64,000 nucleotides of DNA from Isoetes taiwanensis. Taxonomy: Eukaryota > Streptophyta > Lycopodiopsida > Isoetales > Isoetaceae. Positions 24,260-36,990 of the stretch are shown here, in pieces. The position numbers were made by a program, and so were the translations under genes. Each line of letters starts with the position of its first letter. Positions within the stretch are counted from its first letter, which is position 1. The notes beneath the pieces are model-generated. The model saw only the letters and a program-made list of their open reading frames with translations, was not told the origin of the DNA and did not search any database. Location of the stretch: contig JAJEKV010000221.1 in the NCBI GenBank assembly GCA_021234155.1, positions 434,001-498,000 of the forward strand, written 5' to 3'.

Positions 24260-27200
24260 ATATTTCTTTGCTTCATAATATTTATTTATGTAGCATTACT
24301 TTTTATTGGACTTAAATGTTTTGGACATACAATAGTCATATCTACAGTTTCTAAAAACCTTCTTAACATCTTTCATTTGTAGAGCATTTTCTAGCCAATG
24401 TTTCCAGATTTAACTTTGTGTAAGTCATGCCTCACTGTTAGGCTCTGATATTTGTTTTTTGCAAAGTTTGGTTGGCTGCAGATTCCATTTGGTAGTATAT
24501 GGTCATTATCCAGTTGCATTTAACAAAGAATTAAATGATATCCTGGCGATGTATGTTTAAGGAGCTTTAACCTGAGCATGCTCCTTTGTTGCAAGTTATT
24601 TTGGACCTGTCCTTCTATAGGTTACTTAATTACCAACCATTTTTAGAAGTGAATAGTATTTTCCAATATCACTTTGGGAGTTAACACAAAAAATTATTAT
24701 TATTGAGATGTTTGTCGAGTCTTTTCATGGAATAACTATTTTCTAGAGGCCATTCATCGTTTTCTAGAGTATGACTCTGGTACGCAGGGGGGCAGCTTAT
24801 GCTCCATGCCTCAAAGGCAATAATGTTTTCGAAAGAAGCCGCTTTCATATGTTTTGGTAAATTTGACTGTTGTGGTTTAGGATGGGAGACTTATTCAATT
24901 TTAAAAAAAAATTCTTTGTATTCAATTTTAAAAAGAAAGTTCTGGAGCCAGTGAACTAATTTTGATTCTCAATGTATCATATGTATTAGAATTGCATTAT
25001 GTTGGTAGGAATTTGTGAATTTGATGATGTATTTTAGTTAAAATTACAAGACGTGGCTAGCATTGCTATCTAGCCGTTGGATCTAGGTTTCTTTTTTTGT
25101 ATCTTATCTTAAGTACATAAACACCTTTTAAGCCTCTTTTCAAAAAAAAAAAAACAATAATAGGCAGAATGGCATATGCCAATATTAGAAACTTTATGCT
25201 TTATGCTGCCATAATGTATGTGTTGAACAAATGGTCAGAAAAACAAATCTGTGGTTTTCTATTTTGGATAAATAGTAATGCAGATTGTAAACAATGTTAT
25301 GTGACTCATTACTAGACCTGTTCTAAGACAAGTTGATGTTCTTTAAAGAAAAGAAAGGGATTCCTTTACAGAAAATAAGCATAACTAAAGCTGTTGATGA
25401 GTATAAAATGGGTCCCCATCTTAAAATATGTATTGAGCTTGGGCTTAGGATAATGAGACATTAATATGAAAGCATGGGCAGAAATATAAGCAGTAACAAT
25501 AATTCTACTGTTATGAAACAAATACATTATAGTCTAAAGAATGTATTTAAATAATCGATGAAATGTAACCTGAATGGTTAAAAATACGGTTCTGGTAGAC
25601 ATACCAATAAATGGATAAGCTTTGCCTGAAAGGAGCTTTTTGGCTTCATGCCTAATATATGGTGACCATGATTGATCAATGTAAAGGCAGATGGTATGTA
25701 CATATAACAAGGTATAATCAATCTTGTTAATTTGGAAGTTTCCGGCATGGAGGAAAATATTTTTGGATTTTTTTTAAACCGATTTCCTAAGATTTTGAGG
25801 ATTTCGGATCTTGGGAGAAAAAGTCGAAGCAATCCAAAAATTAAATTGCTTTTATTAATTTATTTGTCTTGGCTGGAGCTTATCCCAAGAGGGGAGGTCA
25901 TCCGTTAAGATGGTAGGTAGGCCACCTCATCGACTCCAATAAGGTAAGATTTTACCGATAGTCTACGTTGTCCAAAGGTCGGATTTGAAGGATGAGATAA
26001 GGATGAGATAAGTTTTGGTCTGTCTCTTTGAAATGCCAGTTTTGAAGCATGAGATCAAGTTCTTTGTGTGAGCAGAGATGGCTGGTTCAATTATGCTTTC
26101 AAATAGCCGATAATTATCTATCGGTATATTTGATAGCCCAACGGCTAGATAGCATGCTTGCCCTTCCATGTTTTCAACGACTAGATAATTCAGTCCAATG
26201 GTTAGATAATTGAGTCGTCCAACGGCTAGATAGCATGCTTGCCCTTCCACATTTTCTGATGGTTTCTTCTGATGCTTTTCGTTTGTTGCGGGATCTCAAC
26301 GATCAAAATGGCATACCCTTTTTGTTTGAAGTTTTTCCTCCTCCGTGTTAAGAGTTCCAATTTTGTCAATACGCTTTGATCATCTGTGACTCTTTCAGTG
26401 CATCGATTTGGACCTATGTTTTGCAGGTTCGAGTTTTTGAAATAGCTTCTCTCAAATTGTAAGTAATGCTTATGTTTTCATTTTTGAGATGTGTTCATCT
26501 CCACAATGCCATCATTATTGCTTTTGCCCTTCTGATTACAGTTTCATGCTTTCTTGCAATAAGTTCACAAAGAATATGATTTATGCCGCCGCCTTTTATG
26601 TGTTTGTTGTTGATTCACGCCTCGTTCGTTGTCGGCCGGAGAGATATTCCAATATAACCTGCAAAACACTTAGGCTTTACACTGGTAACATGATGGCAAA
26701 GGATCTATTCTTTACATTTCATATCTGTTTTTGCTGCTTAATGTTCAGGTTACAACAAAGTAGTTCCATCTCCAGTGCATTCCATTGTCGAGGCCATAAA
26801 TTTTTAAGGATGATGAATATTATCACGTTCCCTGGAAGGCTGCAACCCCTAACAACACATCATCAGGTATAAGAAAATTATTGCAGTTGTTTTGAATTTC
26901 ATGGGCAGTAATGTATTTCAGCGGTTTGAAAATTATATATTTCTTTGCTTCATAATATTTATTTATGTAGCATTACTTTTTATTGGACTTAAATGTTTTG
27001 GACATACAATAGTCATATCTACGATATTTGTTTTTTGCAAAGTTTGGTTGGCTGCAGATTCCATTTGGTAGTATATGGTCATTATCCAGTTGCATTTAAC
27101 AAAGAATTAAATGATATCCTGGCGATGTATGTTTAAGGAGCTTTAACCTGAGCATGCTCCTTTATTGCAAGTTATTTTGGACCTGTCCTTCTATAGGTTA

Positions 27201-27604
27201 CTTAATTACCAACCATTTTTAGAAGTGAATAGTATTTTCCAATATCACTTTGGGAGTTAACACAAAAAATTATTATTATTGAGATGTTTGTCGAGTCTTT
27301 TCATGGAATAACTATTTTCTAGAGGCCATTCATCGTTTTCTAGAGTATGACTCTGGTACGCAGGGGGCAGCTTATGCTCCATGCCTCAAAGGCAATAATG
27401 TTTTCGAAAGAAGCCGCTTTCATATGTTTTGGTAAATTTGACTGTTGTGGTTTAGGATGGGAGACTTATTCAATTTTAAAAGGAAATTCTTTGTATTCAA
27501 TTTTAAAAGGAAGTTCTGGAGCCAGTGAACTAATTTTGATTCTCAATGTATCATATGTATTAGAATTGCATTATGTTGGTAGGAATTTGTGAATTTGATG
27601 ATGT

Positions 27605-28428
27605 CGTCGATTCGCGTAGCGAATCGGCATTCTTGCTCAAGACGAGCATGCATGCATTGCATGCGTTGCATGCATTGCATGCGTCGCATGCATGCATCGC
27701 ATGCGTTTTGGGTCGTTCATCAGGTTGAGCGTTTGCTACTTATTGCAGAGTTCTTCATCAACGTTTCATCGGCGCTTCCTCTTCTCTCAGCAGTACCTTA
27801 TTCTCTTTGAACCCACCCTCCCCCCCTTCTTTGTTTATGATATTTTGTACAAGTTCTGTTTATCATGTTTTTCCACCCGGTGGGTGATGCTTTTTTTCCA
27901 CCCACTGGATGATGCTATTCTTTGGTATGTTTCTCGTTTGTTGTTGGTGATGTGCGTGTGCTGGGTTGGCGGCGCCATCCGCTTTGACTTCTCCATGCGC
28001 GCGGGTTTTGGGAGCGATTCTATGCCTTACGCTTGTCTAAGCCCCTTGCCGGCCAAGGCTTATCACTAGGGTTTTTCCTCTAAAACCCGAAGGGCGGGTT
28101 TTTAATCCCGGTGATAAGCTTTCGGCAGGTACATCAGCCACTCATCTATTAGCATTGTATTTGTTTTGGGGTCCAAATGATATAATTGGATTTTCCCTTT
28201 ATTTTTCGTGGGTAGTTCGCATGTGTGTGACTATCCACTGTCCACCATTGTAGAAAATCTGCTGAGATGAATGAGAAGCCTATCTTTGGCCAATTTGGCG
28301 TTGTTTTCCTGCTGTCCTTTCCGGCCTTTAGCCTTCATCCTATGACCTTCGTCCTCGATCCTAGTTTGTTAAGGAAGTCCTTTGGTATTCGGGCGCTTTG
28401 TTGGTTTCATGCGAGTCGCAGTGCAAGA
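27605..28428 (+). mobile_element. H1/H2 hairpin element, copy 3 (single unit)
   Basis: An insertion in the third array unit with a 4-bp target duplication ATGT (27601-27604, 28429-28432). It starts with an H1 equivalent of different sequence but the same fold (CGATTCGC-GTA-GCGAATCG). Next comes GCATTCTTGC, which pairs with the element's own 3' end (GCAAGAATG). A tract of alternating GCATGC/TGCATG motifs lies at about 27648-27708, and H2 at 28043-28129. The 3' end GTTTCATGCGAGTC matches the other copies. It has no coding capacity. Confidence 0.75.
28043..28129 (+). ncRNA. H2 hairpin, copy 3
   Basis: The core is the same as in the other copies. Arms GGCTTATCAC and GTGATAAGCT pair perfectly, and the inner GGGTTTT/AAAACCC hairpin is kept. 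Confidence 0.45.
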
Positions 28429-31400
28429 ATGTATTTTAGTTAAAATTACAAGACGTGGCTAGCATTGCTATCTAGCCGTTGGATCTAGGTTTCTTTTTTT
28501 GTATCTTATCTTAAGTACATAAACACCTTTTGGCCTCTTTTTCAAAAAGAGTAATAGGCAGAATGGCATATGCCAATATTAGAAACTTTATGCTTTATGC
28601 TACCATAATGTATGTGTTGAACAAATGGTCAGAAAAACAAATATGTGGTTTTCTATTTTGGATAAATAGTAATGCAGATTGTAAACATGTTATGTGACTC
28701 ATTACTAGACCTGTTCTAAGACAAGTTGATGTTCTTTAAAGAAAAGAAAGGGATTCCTTTACAGAAAATAAGCATAACTAAAGCTGTTGATGAGTATAAA
28801 ATGGGTCCCCATCTTAAAATATGTATTGACCTTGGGCTTAGGATAATGAGACATTAATATGAAAGCATGGGCAGAAATATAAGCAGTAACAATAATTCTA
28901 CTGTTATGAAACAAATACATTATAGTCTAAAAAATGTATTTAAATAATCGATGAAATGTAACCTGAATGGTTAAAAATACGGTTCTGGTAGACATACCAA
29001 TAAATGGATAAGCTTTGCCTGAAAGGAGCTTTTTGGCTTCATGCCTAATATATGGTGACCATGATTGATCAATGTAAAGGCAGATGGTATGTACATATAA
29101 CAAGGTATAATCAATCTTGTTAATTTGGAAGTTTCCGGCATGGAGGAAAATATTTTTGGATTTTTTTTTAAACCGATTTCCTAAGATTTTGAGGATTTCA
29201 GATGCCGGAGAAAAAAGTCGAGCAATCCAAAAATTAAACTGCTTTGCGAATTTATTTGTCTTGGCTGGAGCTTATCCGGTGAAGAGGGGAGGTCATCCAG
29301 TTCTGCATGGTAGGTAGGCCACCTCATCGACTCCAATACTGTTGTCCAGTGTCGGATTTGAAGGATGAGATAAGGATGAGATAAGTTTTGGTCTGTCTCT
29401 TTGAAATGCCAGTTTTGAAGCATGAGATCAAGTTCTTTGTGTGAGCAGAGATGGCTGGTTCAATTATGCTTTCAAATAGCCGATAATTATCTATCGGTAT
29501 ATTTGATAGCCCAACGGCTAGATAGCATGCTTGCCCTTCCATGTTTTCAACGACTAGATAATTCAGTCCAATGGTTAGATAATTGAGTCGTCCAACGGCT
29601 AGATAGCATGCTTGCCCTTCCACATTTTCTGATGGTTTCTTCTGATGCTTTTCGTTTGTTGCAGGATCTCAACGATCAAAATGGCATACCCTTTTTGTTT
29701 GAAGTTTTCTCCTCCGTGTTAAGAGTTCCAATTTTGCCGAATACGCTTTGATCATCTGTGACTCTTTCAGTGCATCGATTTGGACCTATGTTTTGCAGGT
29801 TCGAGTTTTTGAAATAGCTTCTCTCAAATTGTAAGTAATGCTTATGTTTTCATTTTTGAGATGTGTTCATCTCCACAATGCCATCATTATTGCTTTTGCC
29901 CTTCTGATTACAGTTTCATGCTTTCTTGCAATAAGTTCACAGCAATATGATTTATGCCTGCCCTTTTATGTGTTTGTTGTTGATTCACGTCTTCGTTGCT
30001 GCTGGAGAGATATTCCAATATAACCTGCAAAACACTTAGGCTTTACACTGGTAACATGATGGCAAAGGATCTATTCTTTACATTTCATATCTGTTTTTGC
30101 TGCTTAATGTTCAGGTTACAACAAAGTAGTTCCATCTCCAGTGCATTCCATTGTCGAGGCCACATATTTTTAAGGATGATGAATATTATCACGTTCCCTG
30201 GAAGGCTGCAACCCCTAACAACACATCATCAGGTATAAGAAAATTATTGCAGTTGTTTTGAATTTCATGGGCAGTAATGTATTTCAGCGGTTTGAAAACT
30301 ATATATTTCTTTGCTTCATAATATTTATTTATGTAGCATTACTTTTTATTGGACTTAAATGTTTTGGACATACAATAGTCATATCTACAGTTTCTAAAAA
30401 CCTTCTTAACATCTTTCATTTGTAGAGCATTTTCTAGCCAATGTTTCAGATTTAACTTTGTGTAAGTCATGCCTCATCTGTTAGGGCTCGATATTTGTTT
30501 TTGCAAAGTTTGGTTGGTCGCAGATTCCATTTGGTAGTATATGGTCATTATCCAAATTTGCATTTAACAAAGAATTAAATGATATCCTCGGCGATGTATG
30601 TTTAAGGAGCTTTAACCCGAGCATGCTCCTTTGTTGCAAGTTATTTTGGACTGTCCTTCTATAGGTTACTTAATTACCAACCATTTTTAGAAGTGAATAG
30701 TATTTTCCAATATCACTTTGGGAGTTAACACAAAAAATTATTATTATTGAGATGTTTGTCGAGTCTTTTCATGGAATAACTATTTTCTAGAGGCCATTCA
30801 TCGTTTTCTAGAGTATGACTCTGGTACGCAGGGGGCAGCTTATGCTCCATGCCTCAAAGGCAATAATGTTTTCGAAAGAAGCCGCTTTCATATGTTTTGG
30901 TAAATTTGACTGTTGTGGTTTAGGATGGGAGACTTATTCAATTTTAAAAGGAAATTCTTTGTATTCAATTTTAAAAGGAAGTTCTGGAGCCAGTGAACTA
31001 ATTTTGATTCTCAATGTATCATATGTATTAGAATTGCATTATGTTGGTAGGAATTTGTGAATTTGATGATGTATTTTAGTTAAAATTACAAGACGTGGCT
31101 AGCATTGCTATCTAGCCGTTGGATCTAGGTTTCTTTTTTTGTATCTTATCTTAAGTACATAAACACCTTTTGGCCTCTTTTTCAAAAAACAGTAATAGGC
31201 AGAATGGCATATGCCAATATTAGAAACTTTATGCTTTATGCTACCATAATGTATGTGTTGAATAAATGGTCAGAAAAACAAATCTGTGGCTTTCTATTTT
31301 GGATAAATAGTAATGCAGATTGTAAACATGTTATGTGACTCATTACTAGACCTGTTCTAAGACAAGTTGATGTTCTTTAAAGAAAAGAAAGGGATTCCTT

Positions 31401-32283
31401 TACAGAAAATAAGCATAACTAAAGCTGTTGATGAGTATAAAATGGGTCCCCATCTTAAAATATGTATTGAGCTTGGGCTTAGGATAATGAGACATTAATA
31501 TGAAAGCATGGGCAGAAATATAAGCAGTAACAATAATTCTACTGTTATGAAACAAATATATTATAGTCTAAAGAATGTATTTAAATAATTGATGAAATGT
31601 AACCTGAATGGTTAAAAATACGGTTCTGGTAGACATACCAATAAATGGATAAGCTTTGCCTGAAAGGAGCTTTTTGGCTTCATGCCTAATATATGGTGAC
31701 CATGATTGATCAATGTAAAGGCAGATGGTATGTACATATAACAAGGTATAATCAATCTTGTTAATTTGGAAGTTTCCGGCATGGAGGAAAATATTTTTGG
31801 ATTTTTTTTAAACCGATTTCCTAAGATTTTGAGGATTTCAGATCTTGGGGAGAAAAAGTCGAGCAATCCAAAAATTAAACTGCTTTGCGAATTTATTTGT
31901 CTTGGCTGGAGCTTATCCGCTGAAGAGGGGAGGTCATCCAGTTCTGCATGGTAGGTAGGCCACCTCATCGACTCCAATAAGGTAAGATTTACCGATAGTC
32001 TCTGTTGTCCAGTGTCGGATTTGAAGGATGAGATAAGGATGAGATAAGTTTTGGTCTGTCTCTTTGAAATGCCAGTTTTGAAGCATGAGATCAAGTTCTT
32101 TGTGTGAGCAGAGATGGCTGGTTCAATTATGCTTTCAAATAGCCGATAATTATCTATCGGTATATTTGATAGCCCAACGGCTAGATAGCATGCTTGCCCT
32201 TCCATGTTTTCAACGACTAGATAATTCAGTCCAATGGCTAGATAATTGAGTCGTCCAACGGCTAGATAGCATGCTTGCCCTTC

Positions 32284-33910
32284 TGGTGTATTGAAGGATT
32301 TTGGTGCTTGTTTGATGCAGGTGTATCTGGGAATAGCGGGATAGCCGAAATCTGAGGCAACAGGAAAAGTTGCAGTGGGCTATCTGAATCAATTTGCTAG
32401 AGATCGAAGCTGTGCATATTGTTAGCCGTGTAAGTTGTTGGAAGAAGCTTTGGCTGTAGATGCCGATTTGTGAAGAGCAGGTCGTCAGTCGATTCAGAGA
32501 CGGGTCGGAAAAAATTTGTCCCCTTTGCAGGAGTAATCGGATTGCTTGTGTTTGGATCGGAAGTGCAAGGAGTTGGATTGCTGCGTTGGAGTGCTGAGGT
32601 TCAGAAATTGGGTTCTCTGGTATCTGCTTGTTGCTCTGGTTTTCTTAACGGAAAATTGTTTAAGCTTATTGGGGTGAATCATCAATTTATTTGCCTATCT
32701 CAGGCTCGAATTTATTTTTTAGTGGTTTTCTTGGGTTCGAATCTCAGGCTCTAATTTCTGTGAATCAAAAGCAGCATGGGATGGCTGTGTCTATGGCAAA
32801 ACGTTTGTGAGAGCGTATCTATGGCAAATATAAACTTTGAGAGCTGACATCATTCAAGAACAAATAAAAATTATAAAGGTTCAAAGAGTCACATGTGCCT
32901 GCCGCTGTACATGGCCGGCTTATTTGCATGGGTATCGATTGTTGTATAGCAAGCCTACTGCGGCCAGTTCATACACCAGGATAAGTTTTTCTCTCAATCA
33001 GGGAAATGATCTGCTGAGCATATGCAAAATTATGATTTTTGAATCGAATACTCTATTTTTCAGGAACTGACAATACGGCTTCCTTCCTTCTAATCCCTTG
33101 TCTCAAACTCTTCTATTTATGCTCTTCTGCCTTTATCCTTCAGATGTCAGATTTGGATAATATATGGCTATGGATTCTTCAGGAGGCGCCCGCGCCTCTA
33201 CAAATATGTGGAAAAGCCCAGGCAGATTCTTGAATTTGGGCAATTCCATCAGATTTTGCAACCGCAAATTACACAAGTAATAAATTTCTTAATTTCGCCT
33301 CATTCCAGTTGAAACCTTGATCCTTTTGCGATCAGATCGCTCGTTGCTCTGTTCGTGCCAAAATGTGTCATATTTTTCGAGAATTCACCCGGGCATTGGA
33401 ATACGGTCATGTGGGGCACATGCTTATGCCAGCTCAGAAGTTCTCCTGGAAAACTCGAAAACTCAACCCAAAAATCTAACCGGTATTTTGTACCCAGGAA
33501 AAAGAAATAGCTACGTGTCAATACCATGGAAGAGCACATAAGAATCGAATCTTCGTAAAAAGAATTATATATGTTCTTGATATTGTGGCATGCCACTTAA
33601 TCTTATCATTAATATGCAAGGAAATAGTTGATTGCCAACTCGCTTATGAAATCTTATAAAATCCTCTAAAAAGGGCAATGGGGACCATACAAATATAAGT
33701 GCATGAGATGTTAACACATATTGTCCATTTTATATGCTCATATCAGTAACTTCAGTTGTTATATAATGAGCATCAATCTACAACAATATTCTTAATGCAT
33801 GCTTTTATAGACCAAATTAGTAAACACAAATGTCATGTCATGTCATGCAATTTAGATTCATTAAAGGATTGAAGGTTCAAACACAACGCCTTGGAAATGC
33901 ATACTTATAT
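32284..33910. other. Stretch without recognisable gene
   Basis: Frames are short and no motif is recognised. TTTGGCACGAAC on the minus strand near 33360 is faintly like an LTR primer site, but no LTR pair was found. Confidence 0.4.
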
Positions 33911-34936
33911 AATTCTAGAATGGGACTCGCATGAAACCAACAAAACCGCCCGAACTTAGACTTGCTTCTCATTCATCTCAGCAGATTTTCTACAATGGTG
34001 GATAGTGGGTAGCCGCACACATGCGAACTACCCACAAAAAATAAAGGGAAAATCCAATTATCATTTGGACCCCAACAAAATACAATGCTAATAGAGATTG
34101 GGCTAGTGTACCTGCCGAAAGCTTATCACCGGGATTAAAAAACCCCGCCCTTTTGGGTTTTCGAGGAAAAACCCTAGTGATAAGCCTTCGGCAAGGGGCT
34201 TGGACAAACGTAAGGCATAAAAATCGCTCCCAAAACCCACGAACGGAAAAGTCGAAACAGATGTCGCTTCGCTAACCTGCACCGCACATCACCAACAAAA
34301 CAACAAGACAAAAACAAACCTCCCGTGGAGTGGAGGGTTGATTACGCGTGCGTTACGCGATAAAAATACAACAACAAAGAAGGGGGGAGGTGGATTCAAA
34401 GAGAATAAGGTATCTCGCTGAGAGAGAAGAGGAAGCGCCGATGAGAAGTCGATGCAGAAACGCGCCTAAAATAGCGAACTCCCAACCAGAACGGGCATGC
34501 GCCGCCCGCATGCATGCAAAACATGCATGCTCGTCCCATTCTAGAATGGCGATCCGATGTCTCGGATCGATGGGATTCTAGAATGGGACTCGCATGAAAC
34601 CAACAAAACCGCCCGAATACCAAAGGACTTCCTTAACAAACTAGGATCGAGGACGAAGGTCACAGGATGAAGGCTAAAGGCCGAGAAAGGACAGCATGAA
34701 GAGACGCCAATTGGCTAAACCAAAGGTGAAGAAGCCCCTCCCCGCCTCGAAACAATTCAAAGAGAATAAGGTACCGCCGAGAGAGAAGAGGAAGCGCCGA
34801 TGAGAAGTCGATGCGTAAACGCCGCCCTAAAATAGCTTAACTCCCAACTAACGGGCATGCGCCGCCCGCATGCATGCAAAACATGCATGCTCGTCCCATT
34901 CTAGAATGGCGATCCGATGTCTCGGATCGATGGGAT
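33911..34936 (-). mobile_element. H1/H2 hairpin element, copy 2 (partial dimer, reverse orientation)
   Basis: The arrangement is the same as in copy 1 read on the minus strand: a first module lacking the middle (34936 to about 34581), then a second with H2 (about 34580-33911). H1 with the CCATTCTAGAATGG palindrome occurs at both module starts. The left edge is ATTCTAGAATGGGACTCGC and the right edge GGATCGATGGG. A clean target duplication is not seen. That copies 1 and 2 share the same composite structure suggests one composite family rather than independent dimers. Confidence 0.7.
34111..34198 (-). ncRNA. H2 hairpin, copy 2
   Basis: Arms CTGCCGAAAGCTTATCAC and GTGATAAGCCTTCGGCAAG pair almost perfectly, with the same core as the other copies. 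The GAAGGG loop of copy 1 reads TTTTGGG on this strand's equivalent. Confidence 0.45.
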
Positions 34937-36172
34937 TATATCATACAATATTGCAAACACTTTTAAACACAATTGATCCTTCATCATCAGGACAATGCAA
35001 CCCCACTTGCATCACTTACGTCACTTGCATCTCTATTGTTTCACTTCATAAACATTGTTGCCAACACCATCAAACTCCCAACTACAGTCTACACCATAAA
35101 AAACACCACACAAACAAAGCCAATGCAACTACTAATTAACCATCCCCAAGAATCCTCATCGGAAGCAAGAAAACGCACCATAACTAGTTAAATATTAAAA
35201 CTTGAGTTAGAGTTGCATTTCTTGGTGGAGGTGTGCCATTGCAAATGAGCTCAATTTGTATATGGGAAGTTAACATTACCAAGGGATTGACCAAGGTATG
35301 TAGTAGCGCTAGTTGGGCTGTTGTCATAGCTAGTTCTGACTGGGTTTTTTTTTTTTTTTTTCAAGAATTCCAGCCTTGAGGTATTAGGCTCGTCTAAACT
35401 AAGGGTTGTATTATTGTGCAAGTCGAATACCCCCTTGGTTATATCACAAGTCGAATACTCCTTGCTTATTCTACAAGTCGAATACCCCCCTCCCCCTTTT
35501 TGTTGTAAGACTTTGGGGTATTAGGCTCTCGTCAAATACCGCTGTGTTTTTTTTTCAAGAATTCCAAAGATAACAGTATCAGGCTTTTCTTTAGCATAGA
35601 TTTATTGCATAACAAGTCTAATAAGTCTCAAGGTTCAGTATTAGTATGTAGGATTCATATTCGATTCATATGTAAGCGATACATTATGAGGCATATATTG
35701 TTTTTACATTATGAGGCATAGATTTTTTTTTCTTCTTTCGTTAAAGCATCAAGAGTGCAAATAACTCCCAACGTATAATGCTTCATGTTTTCCAACGTAA
35801 CTAATTCTTTCGAATATTTCTTACATATAAGTAAAAGGACTAGTTGAGATCACCATCTAATATAAAGTCTACCTAGTACACATTACCATAATACACATTG
35901 ATTATCCGTAGTGCTGCTAAAAGTTCAATCGGATACGCGTAGATGTCCCAGCCCGTCTACCTGAGTAAGCGGGTGGATGCTCCCTTGGAACTGATGGCGA
36001 GATGCGTTGTGGATATAATCCCGCACGAGCATGTTGTTGTTGCGCATAGCTGCCACGCTCAACACGGGCAGATGGCCCTATGGCATCTCGAAAGTAGCGC
36101 ATTTGTCTCCTAAGTTTCTCAATCTCCTCCTTATAATCAGAATGAATGGTGGAATTGACAATTTGCAGCTCT
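34937..36172. other. Flank of the MULE block
   Basis: No gene is recognised before the transposase. There is a poly-T run at 35347-35364. A cluster at about 35420-35500 has three copies of GTCGAATAC plus a GTCAAATACC variant, and a loosely repeated TATTAGGCTC phrase occurs at about 35382 and 35520. The cluster is shared with 44.0-44.4 kb on the other side of the block and may mark the left subterminal region of a large transposon. Confidence 0.45.
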
Positions 36173-36585
36173 TCATTTCGGTGTATGGATTCCGCTTCCA
36201 GCATTGTTAACCATACAAAGGATCGGGCCGAAAGCATAAACTACTCCATCTACTATTGGAGCAGGAGGTGTTGCGATTGGATAAACATGAACTTCACGAT
36301 CTGGTTGAAGGATATCAAGGAGGTCTGGATAATTTTGGCCAAGAAACTGAACTCCAGCAATTAAATGCTTGCATGTAATATGAAATGAGGGGCAGTCACA
36401 GTAATGGGACATCATTTGTTGAGTATACCTTATTCCAGTATAGGTCTCACTAGCCATCGATAGGGTCATGAGACCTCTATCCTCCAAAACCATGGTTGTA
36501 GAATCCACCCCATATATTCTTAGTAACCTCTGGGCAGCAACAGAGCGTTTCTTATATGCACGTGGGCTGTATCTACCAAACTCAG

Positions 36586-36657
36586 CTACGAGTTATAAAC
36601 AATCAATGTAAGTATGACTACATACGAAATGATAGCGTAGGAATGGATTAATCTTAC
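36586..36657 (-). other. Intron 2 of the MULE transposase
   Basis: Begins GTAAGATT and ends CTCGTAG on the minus strand. Removing its 72 bases joins MSL to AEFGRYSPRAYKKR in frame. Confidence 0.8.
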
Positions 36658-36914
36658 CAAGAGACATTCTCTCAAAGCAATGCTCGAGAAGAGAGCCTGA
36701 AGCTGGGCTATGGCCATCAGGATGGCCCATTATATGTGATAACAAAGTATACATACGAATATTGGTCATTCGATCTAGAACATGGACTTTCAGGACCTGC
36801 CAATGCGACTCAACATGATTGGTCATATCTACATTTGTGTGTTCAAATAGTCGCCCGAACCTTTGCCACTTGCCGTCCCATACTGCGCCAGCCACCCAAC
36901 CCTGCTCCAAGTAA

Positions 36915-36990
36915 CTAGATGATAATAATTTCTATGCTTGTATTAGTATACATAATGCAACCTCATTCAAGAAGGTCAATTAGCATGTAC
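36915..36990 (-). other. Intron 1 of the MULE transposase
   Basis: Begins GTACATGC and ends ATCTAG on the minus strand. Removing its 76 bases joins ENEAII to SYLEQGW in frame. Confidence 0.8.

Larger units (their letters stand above)
13238..32283. repeat. Tandem array of a 2.65-kb unit, about 4.4 copies
   Basis: Unit starts (GGTTTCTTTTTTTGTATC) are at 13238, 21452, 25086, 28489 and 31129; the last copy stops at 32283. After subtracting insertions the units are about 2671, 2664, 2575 and 2640 bp. The third has lost about 100 bp near 27022. The array ends with the same 1.15-kb part it starts with. Each unit holds a 28-base motif (ACGGCTAGATAGCATGC..) repeated twice about 80 bp apart, and near its end an inverted copy (GCTATCTAGCCGT). 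No domain is recognised in any frame of the unit. Units are nearly identical except at scattered CAG/CTG-like sites. It could be a plain tandem duplication or a concatenated non-autonomous element. Confidence 0.9.

Noticed and set aside
20159-30238. Repeated open frames in the array (starting MLMFSFLRCVHLHN, MTLVRRGQLML, MEGQACYLAVG)
   Set aside because: They recur only because the unit is repeated, are short, and change frame between copies. The last is a translation of a short internal DNA repeat.
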